From the NCBI GenBank assembly GCA_030770535.1, contig JASVEC010000103.1, positions 1 through 57,142 of the forward strand: DNA of 57,142 nt, in the 5' to 3' direction. Positions 21,429-33,300 of the stretch are shown here, piece by piece; within the stretch, counting starts at the first letter, position 1, and each line of letters opens with the position of its first letter. A model generated the notes under the pieces. That model worked only from the letters and a program-made list of their open reading frames with translations. It did not search any database and was not told where the DNA came from. The stretch is from Batkoa obscura. Taxonomy: Eukaryota; Entomophthoromycota; Entomophthoromycetes; Entomophthorales; Batkoaceae. The position numbers and the translations under genes are program-made.

Positions 21429-22430
21429 ATGCTTCCTTTATATCATTTTGAGTTATAATAATATTTTTTATCGTTTCAAGGCTTGAGATCTAATTGGATA
21501 GATATAGTATTTTTTCATATACCTTTTAGATTAGGGAAAATATATTGAGGTTTAAATTGAATTTTATAGTTAATTTCAATTTATCATATCACTGTTATAA
21601 TTAGAACATGGATTAGGGATTTTATTTGGTGTTACCTGAGTTTATTTATGACAGCTTTTTCTATATTTACATTCAGTAAATACAAAATTACAATACCCAA
21701 CCTACATTTAAATTATAACAGTAGTAATTGTAATATTATTCAATGAAATGAATAAATTAGATTTTCATTAAAGTGCTACTTTGATAATAAAAAAGCGAAA
21801 AAAATAAGACTGTGATGATCAATTTGTATAAAATAGAAAGTTTTGTTTTTTCTTTTACAAATCGAAAGCGGAGTAATATTGTTACATAAATATGATAATG
21901 AAAAAGCGAAAAAAATAAAACTGTGATGATTAATCTGTGTAAAATAGAAAGCTTTGTTTTTTCTTTTACAAATCGAAAGCGGAGTAATATTGTTACATGA
22001 ATAATACAATATATCGGATTAATATGATTTTAATAAATATTGATTCAAATTAAGTCATTTTATAAAGTAAAAAGTTTTTCTATATAACTTCACTTTGTTT
22101 GTTTATTATATATAGTTTGTCTATATCATTAATTTATCACCTGCTTTGTTTTATAGTCCCTTTTATCATAAAATAGGTAATATAAATTCAACAAGGAGCG
22201 AACTTAATATTTTTAAAGTAGTTAATCGCACTTTGGAATATTTCGTCTACCATCAGAAATTGGTATTTTTATGAACAGGTGATTTAATAAGGTCAAAATA
22301 CTATTAATTAAACAACTATAAACATTGATATTGTAGGCTGATTGAAAGTTATAAAATTTCAAAGTTCATTTTTCGAACAGTAGCATATTTTAATAAGTCC
22401 ATTTTATCAGGTATAGAATATAAATATAAT
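21429..22430. other. Spacer between exporter and P450
   Basis: Holds the exporter promoter and a 111-bp tandem duplication (21782-22003). The duplication creates a repetitive open frame on the minus strand that I do not regard as a gene. Confidence 0.5.
21782..22003. repeat. 111-bp tandem duplication (two units)
   Basis: Unit 1 begins at 21782 (TGATAATAAAAAAGCGAAAA) and unit 2 at 21893 (TGATAATGAAAAAGCGAAAA). Both contain ACTGTGATGAT, AAATAGAAAG, CTTTTACAAATCGAAAGCGG and AGTAATATTGTTACAT. Only a handful of substitutions separate the units. It lies about 350-575 bases upstream of the exporter start codon, within its presumed control region. Confidence 0.9.
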
Positions 22431-24382
22431 TTATTGATTAATTGTTGCAATCATATCCAATTTATCATCTGGGGCACTAACAACATAAAATATTGAGTCC
22501 AGTTCTTTAGTTTTATCCTTCAACTCAAAAGAGAAATTCTTGATTAAATTTGCAGAAACTAAATACAGTTCCATCCAAGCAAGTCTATTATAAAATAAAT
22601 TAAAATCATTTTTTTAAAAGGATAAATCCTTACGTTCGCCCGATGCATGCTCTAGGTCCAATTAAAAATGGCATAAAATTACTATTCATTTTAAACTTTT
22701 TATTTTGAATCCAGCGATCAGGATTAAACACTTCAGGATCTTTCCAGTTCCTAACTGAATTGTGTAATGCTTTTATATTTATGCCAACTATAGACTAAAA
22801 ATAATTAGTAGAGATTTTGAAAAATGCTTTTAAATTACGTCTTCTGGAATGAAATACCCATCAATAATTCTTCCGCCTTTAGGAACAATTCTCATAACAT
22901 TCCCTGAAACAACAGGTACTATTCTTAAGCTTTCATGCAATACAGCACTCAAATATGGACACTCTGTTTTACATTTATTAAATGTAATTTCATCTTTATT
23001 TGGAAATGTATTTGCTATTTCCTGTCTTAATTTCTCATAGATATCAGGGTGTTTTGACAATAAGTAAAATGTCCTAAAAATTAGTTTCAGTTATATTTAT
23101 ACTTATATTTATATATTAAATACCAAGCTAATGAGTTTGATGTGGTGTCTGTTCCAGCAATCCTATCGAGTAGGTTTAGTTTGTTATTATAGTTTGTGTA
23201 TAGATTATTACAATTGAATAATAGATTCCTCGGCAAGTTCTTTTTCTGTAAGCTTCTTACCAGTATCTGGGTCCGATGCTGTAATGAAAGCGTTTAATAT
23301 AGTTGTTCTATCTGGATGTGACTTTGAATTTTCTATAGCTTTATAGGCAAACTTTTATGTTTTAATACAATTTATCAAGCTTGTATCAAATACTACCTCG
23401 TATAAGTTTTGGACACTTTTAAACTTATAAATTTTTAAGATAGGCATCATTGTACACTAAAGAGTGGATACCAGATTAAAAACTCAAAATTTGATATATA
23501 TATACTATGCTTACAAGGATGCTTATAAAAAAGAAGTCTTTGATCCAACCTATAACAGGATGGTATCCTTCATTTAACATGTCAAATGAGTTCCCAAAGG
23601 CAAGGCTCCCAATAACATCCTAAAAGTAGCTTTAATATTGGATTGTTAAGTTAAAGGTATATCCTACAAATGAAAAGTAATGGAAATAAATAGATAAATC
23701 AAACACATCCTTCTCTTTAGCCAAATTTTTGATCTTATTAATTAAATTAATAACATTTTCAATAACAATATGCTCAATCGAATCAATTGCTTTTTCAGAA
23801 AAGCTCGGAGCTAAGATTTTTTTCTATTTTAAAATCAATTATAATCCGAAAATTTGAAATCAGTAAATATACTCTTTGTCTATGGAAATCTTTATCTCTA
23901 CTTTGTGTTAACAAAAGTCTCAAACGTAGTGATTTAACCTTACCTTGTACTAAATATTGTTTCACCAACAAGCTGAAAAGCAGAGTAAAATCTTGATTTG
24001 GGATAAGTATAAGTTGAATACAACTCTTTACATGCAGAATCGGATTCAAATGAAACTGCAATCCTTCCTATCATAAATTAGGCTTATTATAAAAATACCT
24101 ATTCAACATTTTACAATACCTAATCTAACAACGCTACCATACTTTTTATGCAATTCAAATATTACCTTATGGCCAGTTCCCTTCCACATGTAATATTGAA
24201 AAATAATAGGAAAGAATTGGTAAATTAGTGGCCCTGGAATTTTACGTAACGGACTAAAAAAGATAGAATAGATAACCTATTTTGATAAGATTAGATGAGT
24301 ATAATATCCTGTAATCAATTACATTATAAGACCAGTATATAAAATAAGAAAAAATGACTGCTGATAAAATAATTTTCAACAT
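22431..24382 (-). CDS. Cytochrome P450 monooxygenase, 12 exons
   Basis: I assembled 471 residues by joining exons across eleven short GT-AG introns, each fitted in phase. Residues 1-28 form a membrane anchor, followed by the proline-rich hinge SPLRKIPGP. The helix C region reads DKDFHRQRKKILAPSFS, with Phe where W of WxxxR usually stands. DVIGSLAFGNSF follows at about 175. The helix I oxygen-binding motif AGTDTTS is at 278-284, the helix K motif ESLR at 336-339, FNPDRW at about 390, and the heme loop FLIGPRACIG around Cys417. The last exon is 22584-22431, closing with a TAA. All hallmark motifs are present, so the gene looks functional and haem-binding in the endoplasmic reticulum. The substrate is unknown. 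The first exon (start 24382) and the first intron are the least certain parts; the length is slightly short for the family. Confidence 0.85.
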
Positions 24383-25341
24383 TTTCAAGACTAATTGGAA
24401 AAAAGAAAAAAGAAGGCTTTTATACCATTGGTTGAATTTAGTTTAATCTTGTTTTTAAAACGGACTGAGGGCATTAATATGCGGATTGTTTATTCCTAAA
24501 AATTGTTTTTTTCCGAAAGTTTACCCATTTGTATGGGGCATTTAATATAAAATTAAAGCTGTAAATTAAGTAAATGAGTTTATAAAATATTAAAATTAAG
24601 TTTACTTTTATTCCAAAATGGGGAATATCAAAATCAAAAACATTCTTTTAGATAAATACTAAAATAAAGTGTAGTACTAAAACAACATCAAAAATAACAC
24701 GATGTATAGTTTAATTGACAAAAAATATACACGGCTTTTAACTTATTTATGGTTCTTTGGAACTGTTAATATATAAGTGTTAAAAGTACAAGAATTTCTA
24801 AAAACTATAAATAGTATATTAAATATCTGTATAAATTTTTTAATGTGTTGCAATAACAAGCGTTTTATCAAGGATTCTTCAATCTTAAAAATCTATTTCA
24901 CCTTGTTTTTTTAAAACTCTGGATCCTTTTAGAAATGTGTTTTGTTTAGAATAAATCAATAAAAAGGAGAAGGTTGAGGGGCTATTCGGTTACCAAACGT
25001 TTAACTTCCAGAACTACGGTTAATTAATGGGTTGGGTAAGTGAGTAGCAATGGGCTACCCTGTGTGTTATTATTTAACTTTGTTACAACTTTTCAGATCA
25101 ATTTTTTTGTATCAAAAATGAACCCAAAATTATGATAAGTAGGAAACAACAAAGTTTATAATAAAAATAAGCTATATTAAAAATAGAATAAGACACTGCT
25201 ATTTGATCACTTTGGGGTAATTTCCATCAAGCCATATTAACATTTTTAGATAAAGACGATTTTTAATTCTTATTATTATCACAAGAGTAATATGAATCAA
25301 CATCTACATTAATTCATTGTCTTTTTTACCTAATTTAAACT
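24383..25341. other. No gene seen
   Basis: P450 promoter side, then AT-rich DNA. The segment 24965-25065 is richer in G and C than its surroundings, but I find no tRNA cloverleaf, coding frame or repeat in it. Confidence 0.4.
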
Positions 25342-27895
25342 CTAACTCTTTTTAAGCCTCAGAAAAAAATCTGAAAAATTTTCTCCTCCATTTAAATGAG
25401 CTATAACTTCAAATAGATATTCTTGATCCACAAGGAACTGTTGACCTTTTTTAGGATAGTACATTTCTTGTGTATCCTTATATACTAAAAAAATAAAAAA
25501 AGCCATTAAAGCCTTCTTCATCGTATCTTTTGGCCCTTGAAATTCGAACTAAGTATCAAAAATTTAAGGTCTAATCAATTCAAATAGCAATTTATTTGTC
25601 TGATTTTTGGGCTTCTTGACGACGAAACTCATAATAGGAAGAAATTTGTATAGGACAGATGGCCTCGGAAAGACCAATCGAAGTATCACTGACTTGAGAT
25701 GAAAGTATCGTCGCTATTTTTGGATCCCTTTTGAACTTATTCAAAATTTTCATATTTCTACTTGTTTTATGTCATCATAAATAAAGTACATTTTTAGAGC
25801 TTTAGTATAAACCTTAAAGTGATTTAAATTTTAGTTAAGATTAGTTGGATATAAACTATTTTTATTATTCATGCATTATCACAAAATATTATTATTTTAT
25901 CTCCTCGCTTTTTATAATAGTCAACTAAAAGTTGGCATATTCGAGATTTATTACAGTTCATAATAAAAAATAAGTTGAATTTTCTAAATAACTAATCAGA
26001 ATTATCATTAAGCTCAACAGTTGATTATCTAGGTTTTCCATCAAGATAAGCTTTATAAAACTTTGATTCTATTAGACATTATATTTCGGATCACTATGTA
26101 AATTGGTATAAAGAAGCTATATTGGTTGCAAGTATATCTTATATCTGAACTGGAGCGATATAACGTTTTTCAGATAAATCCACCCAATTAGCTTCATATA
26201 GTTTAGACTGAATTGATGTATATGAATTTTTAATTTTACCATTTCTTCGTACAAGGATTGCTAGTATTAAAAAGTCAAATAAATACTAGCTGAGTATTTC
26301 GGTGCCTGTGAGATCCAATTTAACGTGGGCTGAAATAATAATAGGAATCTTTCAAAACATACTGACAGGAACAATATGAGCTTCATCTAATAAAAGAAGC
26401 CTCCATCCACAACCTATTAATGTACCCATTACCCTTTTCGTATCATCAGATCTATTTGTTGTGTTGAGGATCATTGAATAAGTAGATATAATTATTCCAG
26501 CACCCATGGAGAAAGTTCCTATTTTTTCAACAGTAATGACAGTAATAGATTCTCCACTAATATTAGAGATTTAAGAAACTATTCCTTCAATCAAATTGCA
26601 GAGATTTTATTGGCTATTAGCTTACTGGATTAAAATTTGTTATTAACTATGATGTACGTAACACAAAGGCGCTCTTCTCCATTGTGGTTTCAGCTGCAAT
26701 ACCAGGCTTCACTAGCTCTGTATAGCAATACAATCATTCCGGAGCGTGTACATTTCTAAATGCATTAATAAATTTAGCAAATAAGAAATCATTTTGCCCA
26801 TTTTCAGACATTTTTGAGAGAGATTTTTATTGATGAGGCCGAATTGTTAGATCTGATTTTAAACTGATTTTAAGATCAGGATCAATTGTATCTTTACGAA
26901 AGTCATACTCTTGTAATAGCAAAAGAAGAACTTTGACATATCCGTTTTTAGTTTTCTTTGATAGAAATTTTATACCAATTGCTTTTTTATTAAAACTAGT
27001 TACTTTAACTTGAGCTTTTGGGATATTTATAAAATAAAGAGCGTTTTATTTCTTTTTTAATATATAAATGTACTCAAAGGAAATAGAAATATGTACTTTT
27101 AAAGTCATAATAAAGTAATGTTATATATTTTACTAAAACTAGTGTCACGATTTACATCTCTTTGTAACTAAGCCTCATTATTATTCACCTTAATAGTTGA
27201 ATTTTCATTAACCATATTTTCAGCATTTTGATAAGATTCTACATTGAAGTCACATAATAGTTGAATTATAGGATCTCTAATAAGCTTTCGTAATATTTCA
27301 AATAATTTGGTTCTAAATAATAGTCATTGTCCTTAAGTAACAACTTTACTTTCCCGTAAGATAAAGTGCAATCCTAGATTAATTCAACTAAAGAACTAGG
27401 TAGTAGATTCTAAAAATAGGTTCAATGACCTTTCTTTTCAACAATATAAAGATTATCTTGGAAAAAAGTTTTAGATTGGTTATAATTTCTTTACTTTCTA
27501 AGCCAAGAGAGACTGCAGCATGAAGTTAATAGCAGGCAATTTTATATCCTTGGACCATTCTAGATCTAATAATTTTAGCTCATAAACAAATAGACCTGTA
27601 TAAAAGCGTCTTATAATAGGCTCGCTAATTGTCAATAGAAACTCCTTCCCTTGTTCAGATATAGATGAAAAAGTTTCTAAAGTTATTTGATAATTTTTGG
27701 GGTCAATCCACATGGACTTAAACTTAGAAGTTTTGTCGGAACAACCAGATGTGAAAGTATTTTATGCAATTCAATCATAATTAAGTTTAACTCCTCAGTT
27801 AAAGTACTAGGCTCGTCTCTTTTTAAGCCAACTTTTAAAATATCTAATAACCATTCGTTTTAGTATCTAGCATAATTATATATTTATTATATATA
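25342..27895 (-). pseudogene. Decayed copy of TFIIH helicase XPB/SSL2
   Basis: Minus-strand fragments follow the order of the XPB/Rad25 family. N-terminal: MWIDPKNYQITLETFSSISE and KEFLLTISEPI (27713-27560), then SYGKVKLLLKDNDYYLEPN. Then EYDFRKDTIDPDLKISLK, RPHQ with a stop, and RSGMIVL with the ATP-binding loop destroyed. Next WRLLLLDEAHIVPVSMF (DEAH box), AHVKLDLTGTE, KLYEANWVDLSEKRYIAPVQ, then VSDTSIGLSEA and SSYYEFRRQEA. The C-terminus is RAKRYDEEGFNGFF, DTQEMYYPKKGQQFLVDQEY and a final stop at 25342. XPB is the DNA translocase of transcription factor TFIIH, used in promoter opening and nucleotide excision repair. Here stops and frame changes break nearly every segment and the ATP-binding motif is lost, so this copy is dead; a working gene must lie elsewhere. 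Confidence 0.85.
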
Positions 27896-28701
27896 CCAAT
27901 ATTAATTTTTCTAGGACTCACCTAATTTATATGAGGTATATTTTATTATTTTATACTGTATTTTGAACTCTCAAATTATTTCAAATAGTTATAAAAACTA
28001 ACTGATTTTATTTCTTGGGTTATTTTTATACTTTTTACTCCAATATAAAGAACTTACCATATGATAAGCGCAGTTGATAAAAGATTTATAATATATTAAT
28101 TGAATAATAATAAACCAACATATAAAATTAAAGGTAAAATACTATAGAAGATGAGACAAAGCCGAAAACAGAGTAAAAATTAAAAACTCTATCTTATGTG
28201 TTTTATTCAATATAGAATATTAATTTAAAAAATAAGTAAAATTTATTTTAAGCTTAATTTATTTATCAAGGGAAATACAGTTATATTTGGCAGCATTTGC
28301 GTTAATGAAATTTTTTACCTTTCATGCAATTCAAGTTGAAATAAAAGACTATAATACAATTAACCTAAATTAGTTATTAAAATAATCTTGTGCAAAAGTG
28401 ACTTTTATTTAATATTAAATTGTAAAAAAAGGTTCCCAAATAAAGCAAGTATTCATAAGCATAATCCTGCATTTTTTTTCTTTTTACAAGCTTAAAATTA
28501 AAAATTGTTAGTAAGATATTGAGACAAAAAAAATATTCAAAGGCTTAGCCATTTTAGCCTCTGTTTAGTTTTTAATAAACAAGACCACATTCATATGCAA
28601 CTAAAAGAAAACATTTTAATTTTTTTCTTTTTTAAAATTTAAATTTAAATACAATTATAAACGATAAAAAATTAAAGGGGAGATAGAAAAAAGATATAAT
28701 T
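27896..28701. other. Spacer upstream of plus-strand MHR-family pair
   Basis: AT-rich. I looked here for an upstream exon with a Zn2Cys6 cluster for the gene starting at 28702 and found none. The leader just before the ATG is purine-rich (AAAGGGGAGATAGAAAAAAG). Confidence 0.45.
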
Positions 28702-30436
28702 ATGGAACCAAAAACGAAGACAAAGGCAAGAAGTAGGGTAGAAGCATCAAAATTAAAATTAGATAATGTTGATCACTTATTAAACAATATAATAAAACAT
28801 CTAGACGCTCACCCAAACTTGGAATTTAAACAAAAAGCATTTGGTAAATATTTGAATATTTAAAGCTATAAATTAATTGTTTTTAGAATACTTAAAATGG
28901 GTCAAAAAAACACTTAACATCATAGTTAAAGAAAAGGATTGTAATAACAATAAACAGGTCACCAAAGAAGTTTCTCAATATAAAGCTATGTTGGTTGGAA
29001 ACTTTGAAGTTGATATCACTTTATCACCCTCAACAAATAATATAGATTTAATAGGAGGAAGTCAAACTTATAGTCAGTTTTTAGAATATGGCTCCGTCTT
29101 TCTAGGAAAGGTTATGGATCCATACAAATTATGGTTGGATAAACTTGATTTAAAGGCAATTTTAATAAAAAAAGAACCTAGTATTTTATCTTATACATTG
29201 ATTCTACTTCTTGCTCACTTTACCCTTCCACGTGACAGCGTAGCTTATAATCAAATTTACAAGAAGGCTTTACAGGGAATAAAAGCAACCTTATCTCAAT
29301 CTTATTCTAATCCATGCTACAATCATGTGGTAGCTTTGCGATTACTAAGCCTAGTTAATTTTTTTCATTCTAATTTTAGTCTTGCCAGACGTTATATTTC
29401 GGATGCTGTAAGGATGGCTCAATGTTTAGGATATGATATTAATGACTCTTCATTTGATGCATATGGTGTTACAGATATAAGGTACAATGAGTTATCTCGA
29501 GGTAGAAAGGTTTGGAAAATGCTTTACTTTACCTACCTAATTCTTTCATTTTACATTTCAGATATGCCCTTTGTCAGATTTGAAGTAAAAGATCCCCTAC
29601 ATTTTTTTAGAGAGAATCAAAGTATATACAATAATAGAGAAAAAACAGATTACAAGGTTGCTAACGAAGATTCATATAAACATATAAAAAATTTCATTGA
29701 AGTAGTTTTAAAAATATTTACTCATGTACAAAAGGTAAAAGAAAATTATAATATTTCAAGCGATTGCTCTATAATGCCTTCCAATGAACTGCTTTTACCA
29801 CGAAGTGAATTTATAAGTTGCTCAACTATATTAACGAGTTTAATTCAGCATCTAAAGTTAGTAAAAGATGAATGTGAATACACTAAAGAAGAAATAGAGA
29901 TAAAGATAAATGATCATGAGTTTAATTTTTTAAGGTATCTTAAAGTATTAATACAATACACCGCTATTGTACTTTATTATCCATCTGTGATGGTTTATCC
30001 TCAGCCTATTAACTTTACGAAGCCAAAATTAAAGCTATTATTTAAGCATGCTAACCAAATCATTACATATTATTTAAATAGTAACTTAAGTGAAAATTCG
30101 GATTGTAAGATTTCTACTAAAGTGTATCAGTTTGGTTCTAAAGATGGATTTGATTCTGTCATCGACATGCCATTTCACTATCAGGCATATCATTCTTTTT
30201 TTGTCCTCATTAATTTATTACACCAAACATCAATTTTGCAATATGAAGATATAATAATGATCAATGAATCAAAAACAAAATGCGTGATGCTAGTCAAAGA
30301 ACTCTATAGAATCTCTAAATCTAGTAATACACATTCCAAAGATTGTGCTAATAGATTAAATCAGATTAAGCAATGTCTCCCTCGATTTCAGTTATCTATA
30401 AATTTGATACAAAAGATATCCATATACTTAAATTAA
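28702..30436 (+). CDS. Intact MHR-family regulator-like protein lacking a zinc cluster
   Basis: Exon 1 is 28702-28843, the intron 28844-28886 (GTAAAT...TTTTAG, phase 1), exon 2 28887-30436; 563 residues. The N-terminus MEPKTKTKARSRVEASKLKL is basic and leads into a coiled-coil-like linker. AVRMAQCLGYDIND at about 220-233 and RGRKVWKMLYFTYLILS soon after form the MHR core. YYPSVMVYPQPINF and the terminal IYLN are the family signatures. It lies head-to-tail with its paralogue at 30922 (485 bases apart). Known zinc-cluster regulators use this MHR for ligand response or self-inhibition. With no DNA-binding domain, this protein may act through partners; that is inference. The 5' end is supported by the same 142-base first exon in every family copy. 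Confidence 0.86.
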
Positions 30437-30921
30437 CTTTATTTAAATAAATTATGGATTTTTCTACATATCCATATCTCCAACCTCCTTATTTTACTTT
30501 TACTATCTAGTTTAATTTAAACTCAAAACTTAACTATTTCTCAGTTTTAGTATACTGAAAAATCACTTGTTACACCTGATGTCTTAAATAACCTTATAAA
30601 ATAGTTTCTTTGCTCTAGTATTTGACTAAAACTTTGACTTTATGCATACAAAAACAGATAATTAATAAAAAATAATATTTTTGTATGAACTTTGTAATCG
30701 ATTTAAATTTAATTGGAACTTTTATCCTGGATTCTAATTAACTTAAGTTTACCAAAAGTAAAAATTAAAATTTTAAATACTTTTAGTTGTTACTTTATTT
30801 GGCAAGTGGGTTAATTCATTGATTTGGCATTAACAAAATTGACAATTTCATCTTTGTGAGTTCAAAATTAAATTAAATACGATCATAAATAGTAGAAACC
30901 TAAGGAATAAAAAAGAAAGCT
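30437..30921. other. Intergenic spacer between tandem family genes
   Basis: 485 bases, AT-rich. It should hold the terminator of the upstream gene and the promoter of the downstream one. No specific site is recognisable. Confidence 0.4.
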
Positions 30922-32669
30922 ATGAAATCAAACTCAAAGACGAAGATAAGAAGTAGGGTAGATATATTTAAATTAAAGTTAGACAGAGTTGGTTCTTTAT
31001 TAAACAATGCATTTAATCAACTGGATTCTCATTCAAACTTAAAAGTCAAACAAATCACATATGGTAGTTATCTTTAACTCTTATAATGGCTAATTTATTT
31101 TTAGATTATTTAAAATGGGCTCAGAAGGAGCTTGAGGCTTTAAATAGAGACAGCAACTATACAGAAAATAATAAAATCTTCAAAAAAATTTCACAATTTG
31201 AGGCTATATTGGATAGGAACTCAAAGGTAAATGCTGCTTCATCCTTGTCAGTAGACGAAACAGTATATGGAAATATAGGATCAATGAAAGTAGATCAGAC
31301 TTATGGTGAATTTATAGAGAACGGTACTGTCTTTTTTAAAAAGGTTATGGACCCAAGCAAATTATGGGTTGAGGAATTAGATTTAAAAGGAATTCTAGCA
31401 AATAAGGAGCCTAATATTTTATCATATACTTTAATTGCACTCCTCTCTAGATTCACTCTTCCACGCAATAGTGTGAACTACCAACAAATTTATGGGAAAG
31501 CTTTGCAGGGGGTAAAAGCAACCTTGCCACAAGCTTATTCTAATCCAAGTTACAATCATGTGGTAGCCTTAGGATTATTATCTTTTATCGGTTTGTATCG
31601 CTTAAATTTCAGCTTTGCTAAGCGATATTTTTTGGATGCTGTAAGAATGGCCCAATGTCTAGGTTACAATATTAGTAATTCTTTATTTGATGAGATAGAT
31701 GCTACTGATGTAAGGTATAATGATTTATTAAAAGGTAGAAAGATTTGGAAAACCCTCTACCTTACATATTTAGTCCTTTCATCTTGTATTTCAAATATGC
31801 CCTTCATCAAATTTGAAGTAAAAGATCCCTTGCACCACTTTAAACAGAACCAAAACAACTACAATGCCAATAAAGTGTTGTGTTCAGAAATTTCAAAAGA
31901 GAGTCGATACCTATGTGTTAGAAATTTCATTGAAGTAAACATAAAAATAGCAACTCATATACAAAAGGTAAAAGAAAGTTATGAGACTAATAAAGATTAC
32001 TCTAAAATACCTCCCAATGATTTATTATTGCCGCAAAAAGAATTCATAAACTGCTTGACAATACTAATAAATTTAATTCAAGATCGAAAATTAGCAAAAG
32101 ATGAAAGTGAATATAGCAAAGGAGAACTAGATGAGAGAGTAGATGACGATGGGTTCAATTTTGAGAGATACATTAAAATCCTAATTCAACATACTATAGT
32201 TACGCTTTACTATCCATCTGTTATGGTTTATCCTCAACCTGTTCCTTTTACAAGCCCAGAATTAAAACTATTATTTAATCATGCTAATCAAGTCATCACA
32301 TTTTATTTAAACAAAGGTCTAGATAAAAAATTTGACCGCGAAACTTTTACTAGAATGTATCATATTAATCCCAAGCATAGATTCCAGGCCATCATAATAC
32401 CATTTTATTACCAAATATGCTATTGTTTTTTCGCACTTATTAATTTGTTACATCAACCGTCAGTTCTAGATCCTGAAGATATATATATGATTGATGAGTC
32501 TGAAACGAAATGTTTATTATTTGTCAAAGAACTTAGTATAATATCTAAATCTGGTAATGTAAAGCAGGCTAAAAATTCAATCAATGCTTTGAATCAGATC
32601 AAGTATTGTATCCATCAGTTTCAGCTGTCTGAAGATTTAACACAAAAGATACACGCATACTTAAATTAA
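30922..32669 (+). CDS. Intact MHR-family regulator-like protein lacking a zinc cluster
   Basis: Exon 1 is 30922-31063, the intron 31064-31104 (GTAGTT...TTTTAG), exon 2 31105-32669; 568 residues. The start MKSNSKTKIRSRVDIFKLKL again gives basic residues plus linker. DYLKWAQKEL follows the splice. The MHR core carries DAVRMAQCLGYNISN and LLKGRKIWKTLYLTYLVLSS. A lysine-rich spacer, the YYPSVMVYPQPVPF motif and the final HAYLN complete the family plan. Together with the gene at 28702 it forms the only plus-strand pair of the family here, both intact. Divergence between the two is substantial, so the duplication is not recent, and survival of two long open frames in such AT-rich DNA implies selection. 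Function unknown. Confidence 0.87.
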
Positions 32670-33174
32670 TCTTTAACAACCTTAAAATGAACCTTGTATG
32701 TTTCTTTTATTTAACGTTTATTGCCGTTTCTATAATAACGTAAGTTTTTTCATATGTTAAAAACAATTCTGAACCAATAGTAATCATTCTTTATTTTACT
32801 TCAAAAAGGGGGCTTCTTTTAGTCAATAATTGTAATAAATGGATTTTTGAGTTTTGTACTTAAATAATTTTTAATGAATATCAATTTATGTAAACAGTTG
32901 CCCATGATGAAATTAAATATTAGGCGAACGACGTATAGTTGGATTTATATAAAGTTGTTCTTATTATACCATTTTTTAACTTCCTTAATTGTCAAATGTA
33001 AACAATAAGTAGGTAGTATCGTTTTTCTAACTATAATAAATGACCAAACCATAAAAATAATGTAAAAAACAAATAAATTTATTAGAAGAGGAATTCGCCT
33101 GCATATTATACAATGTTAGAAGTAGCTCTGCTAAAACCAAACAGCATTTAATAGTAAATTATGTAAAATAGATG
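32670..33174. other. No gene seen
   Basis: 3' flank of the family gene. AT-rich with nothing recognisable before MITE copy 11. Confidence 0.45.
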
Positions 33175-33281
33175 ATATGGGGATGTATTTTTGTGTTTAA
33201 GAATTTTATTAACAAATTTTCCGCCCAAATAGCGCTTAAAAAATGGAAAAAATAATGAAGTCAAAAAAAACACTCCCATAT
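33175..33281 (-). mobile_element. MITE-like element, copy 11 (reverse orientation)
   Basis: 107 bp. The plus-strand left end ATATGGGGATGTATTTTTGTG is intact, and the right end is AAACACTCCCATAT. The interior CCGCCCAAATAGCGCTTAAA is typical. Confidence 0.92.
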
Positions 33282-33300
33282 ATATGAATCAAAAACAGGA

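Noticed and set aside
21776-22009. 77-codon minus-strand frame with internal repeat
   Set aside because: Produced by the 111-bp tandem duplication being a multiple of three; product is repetitive and lacks coding character.
24965-25065. GC-richer patch considered as tRNA or 5S gene
   Set aside because: No cloverleaf arms, TTCRA loop or Pol III boxes could be fitted.
28560-28701. Search for a Zn2Cys6-encoding upstream exon
   Set aside because: No frame with a CxxC pattern exists upstream of this or the other family starts that I checked.
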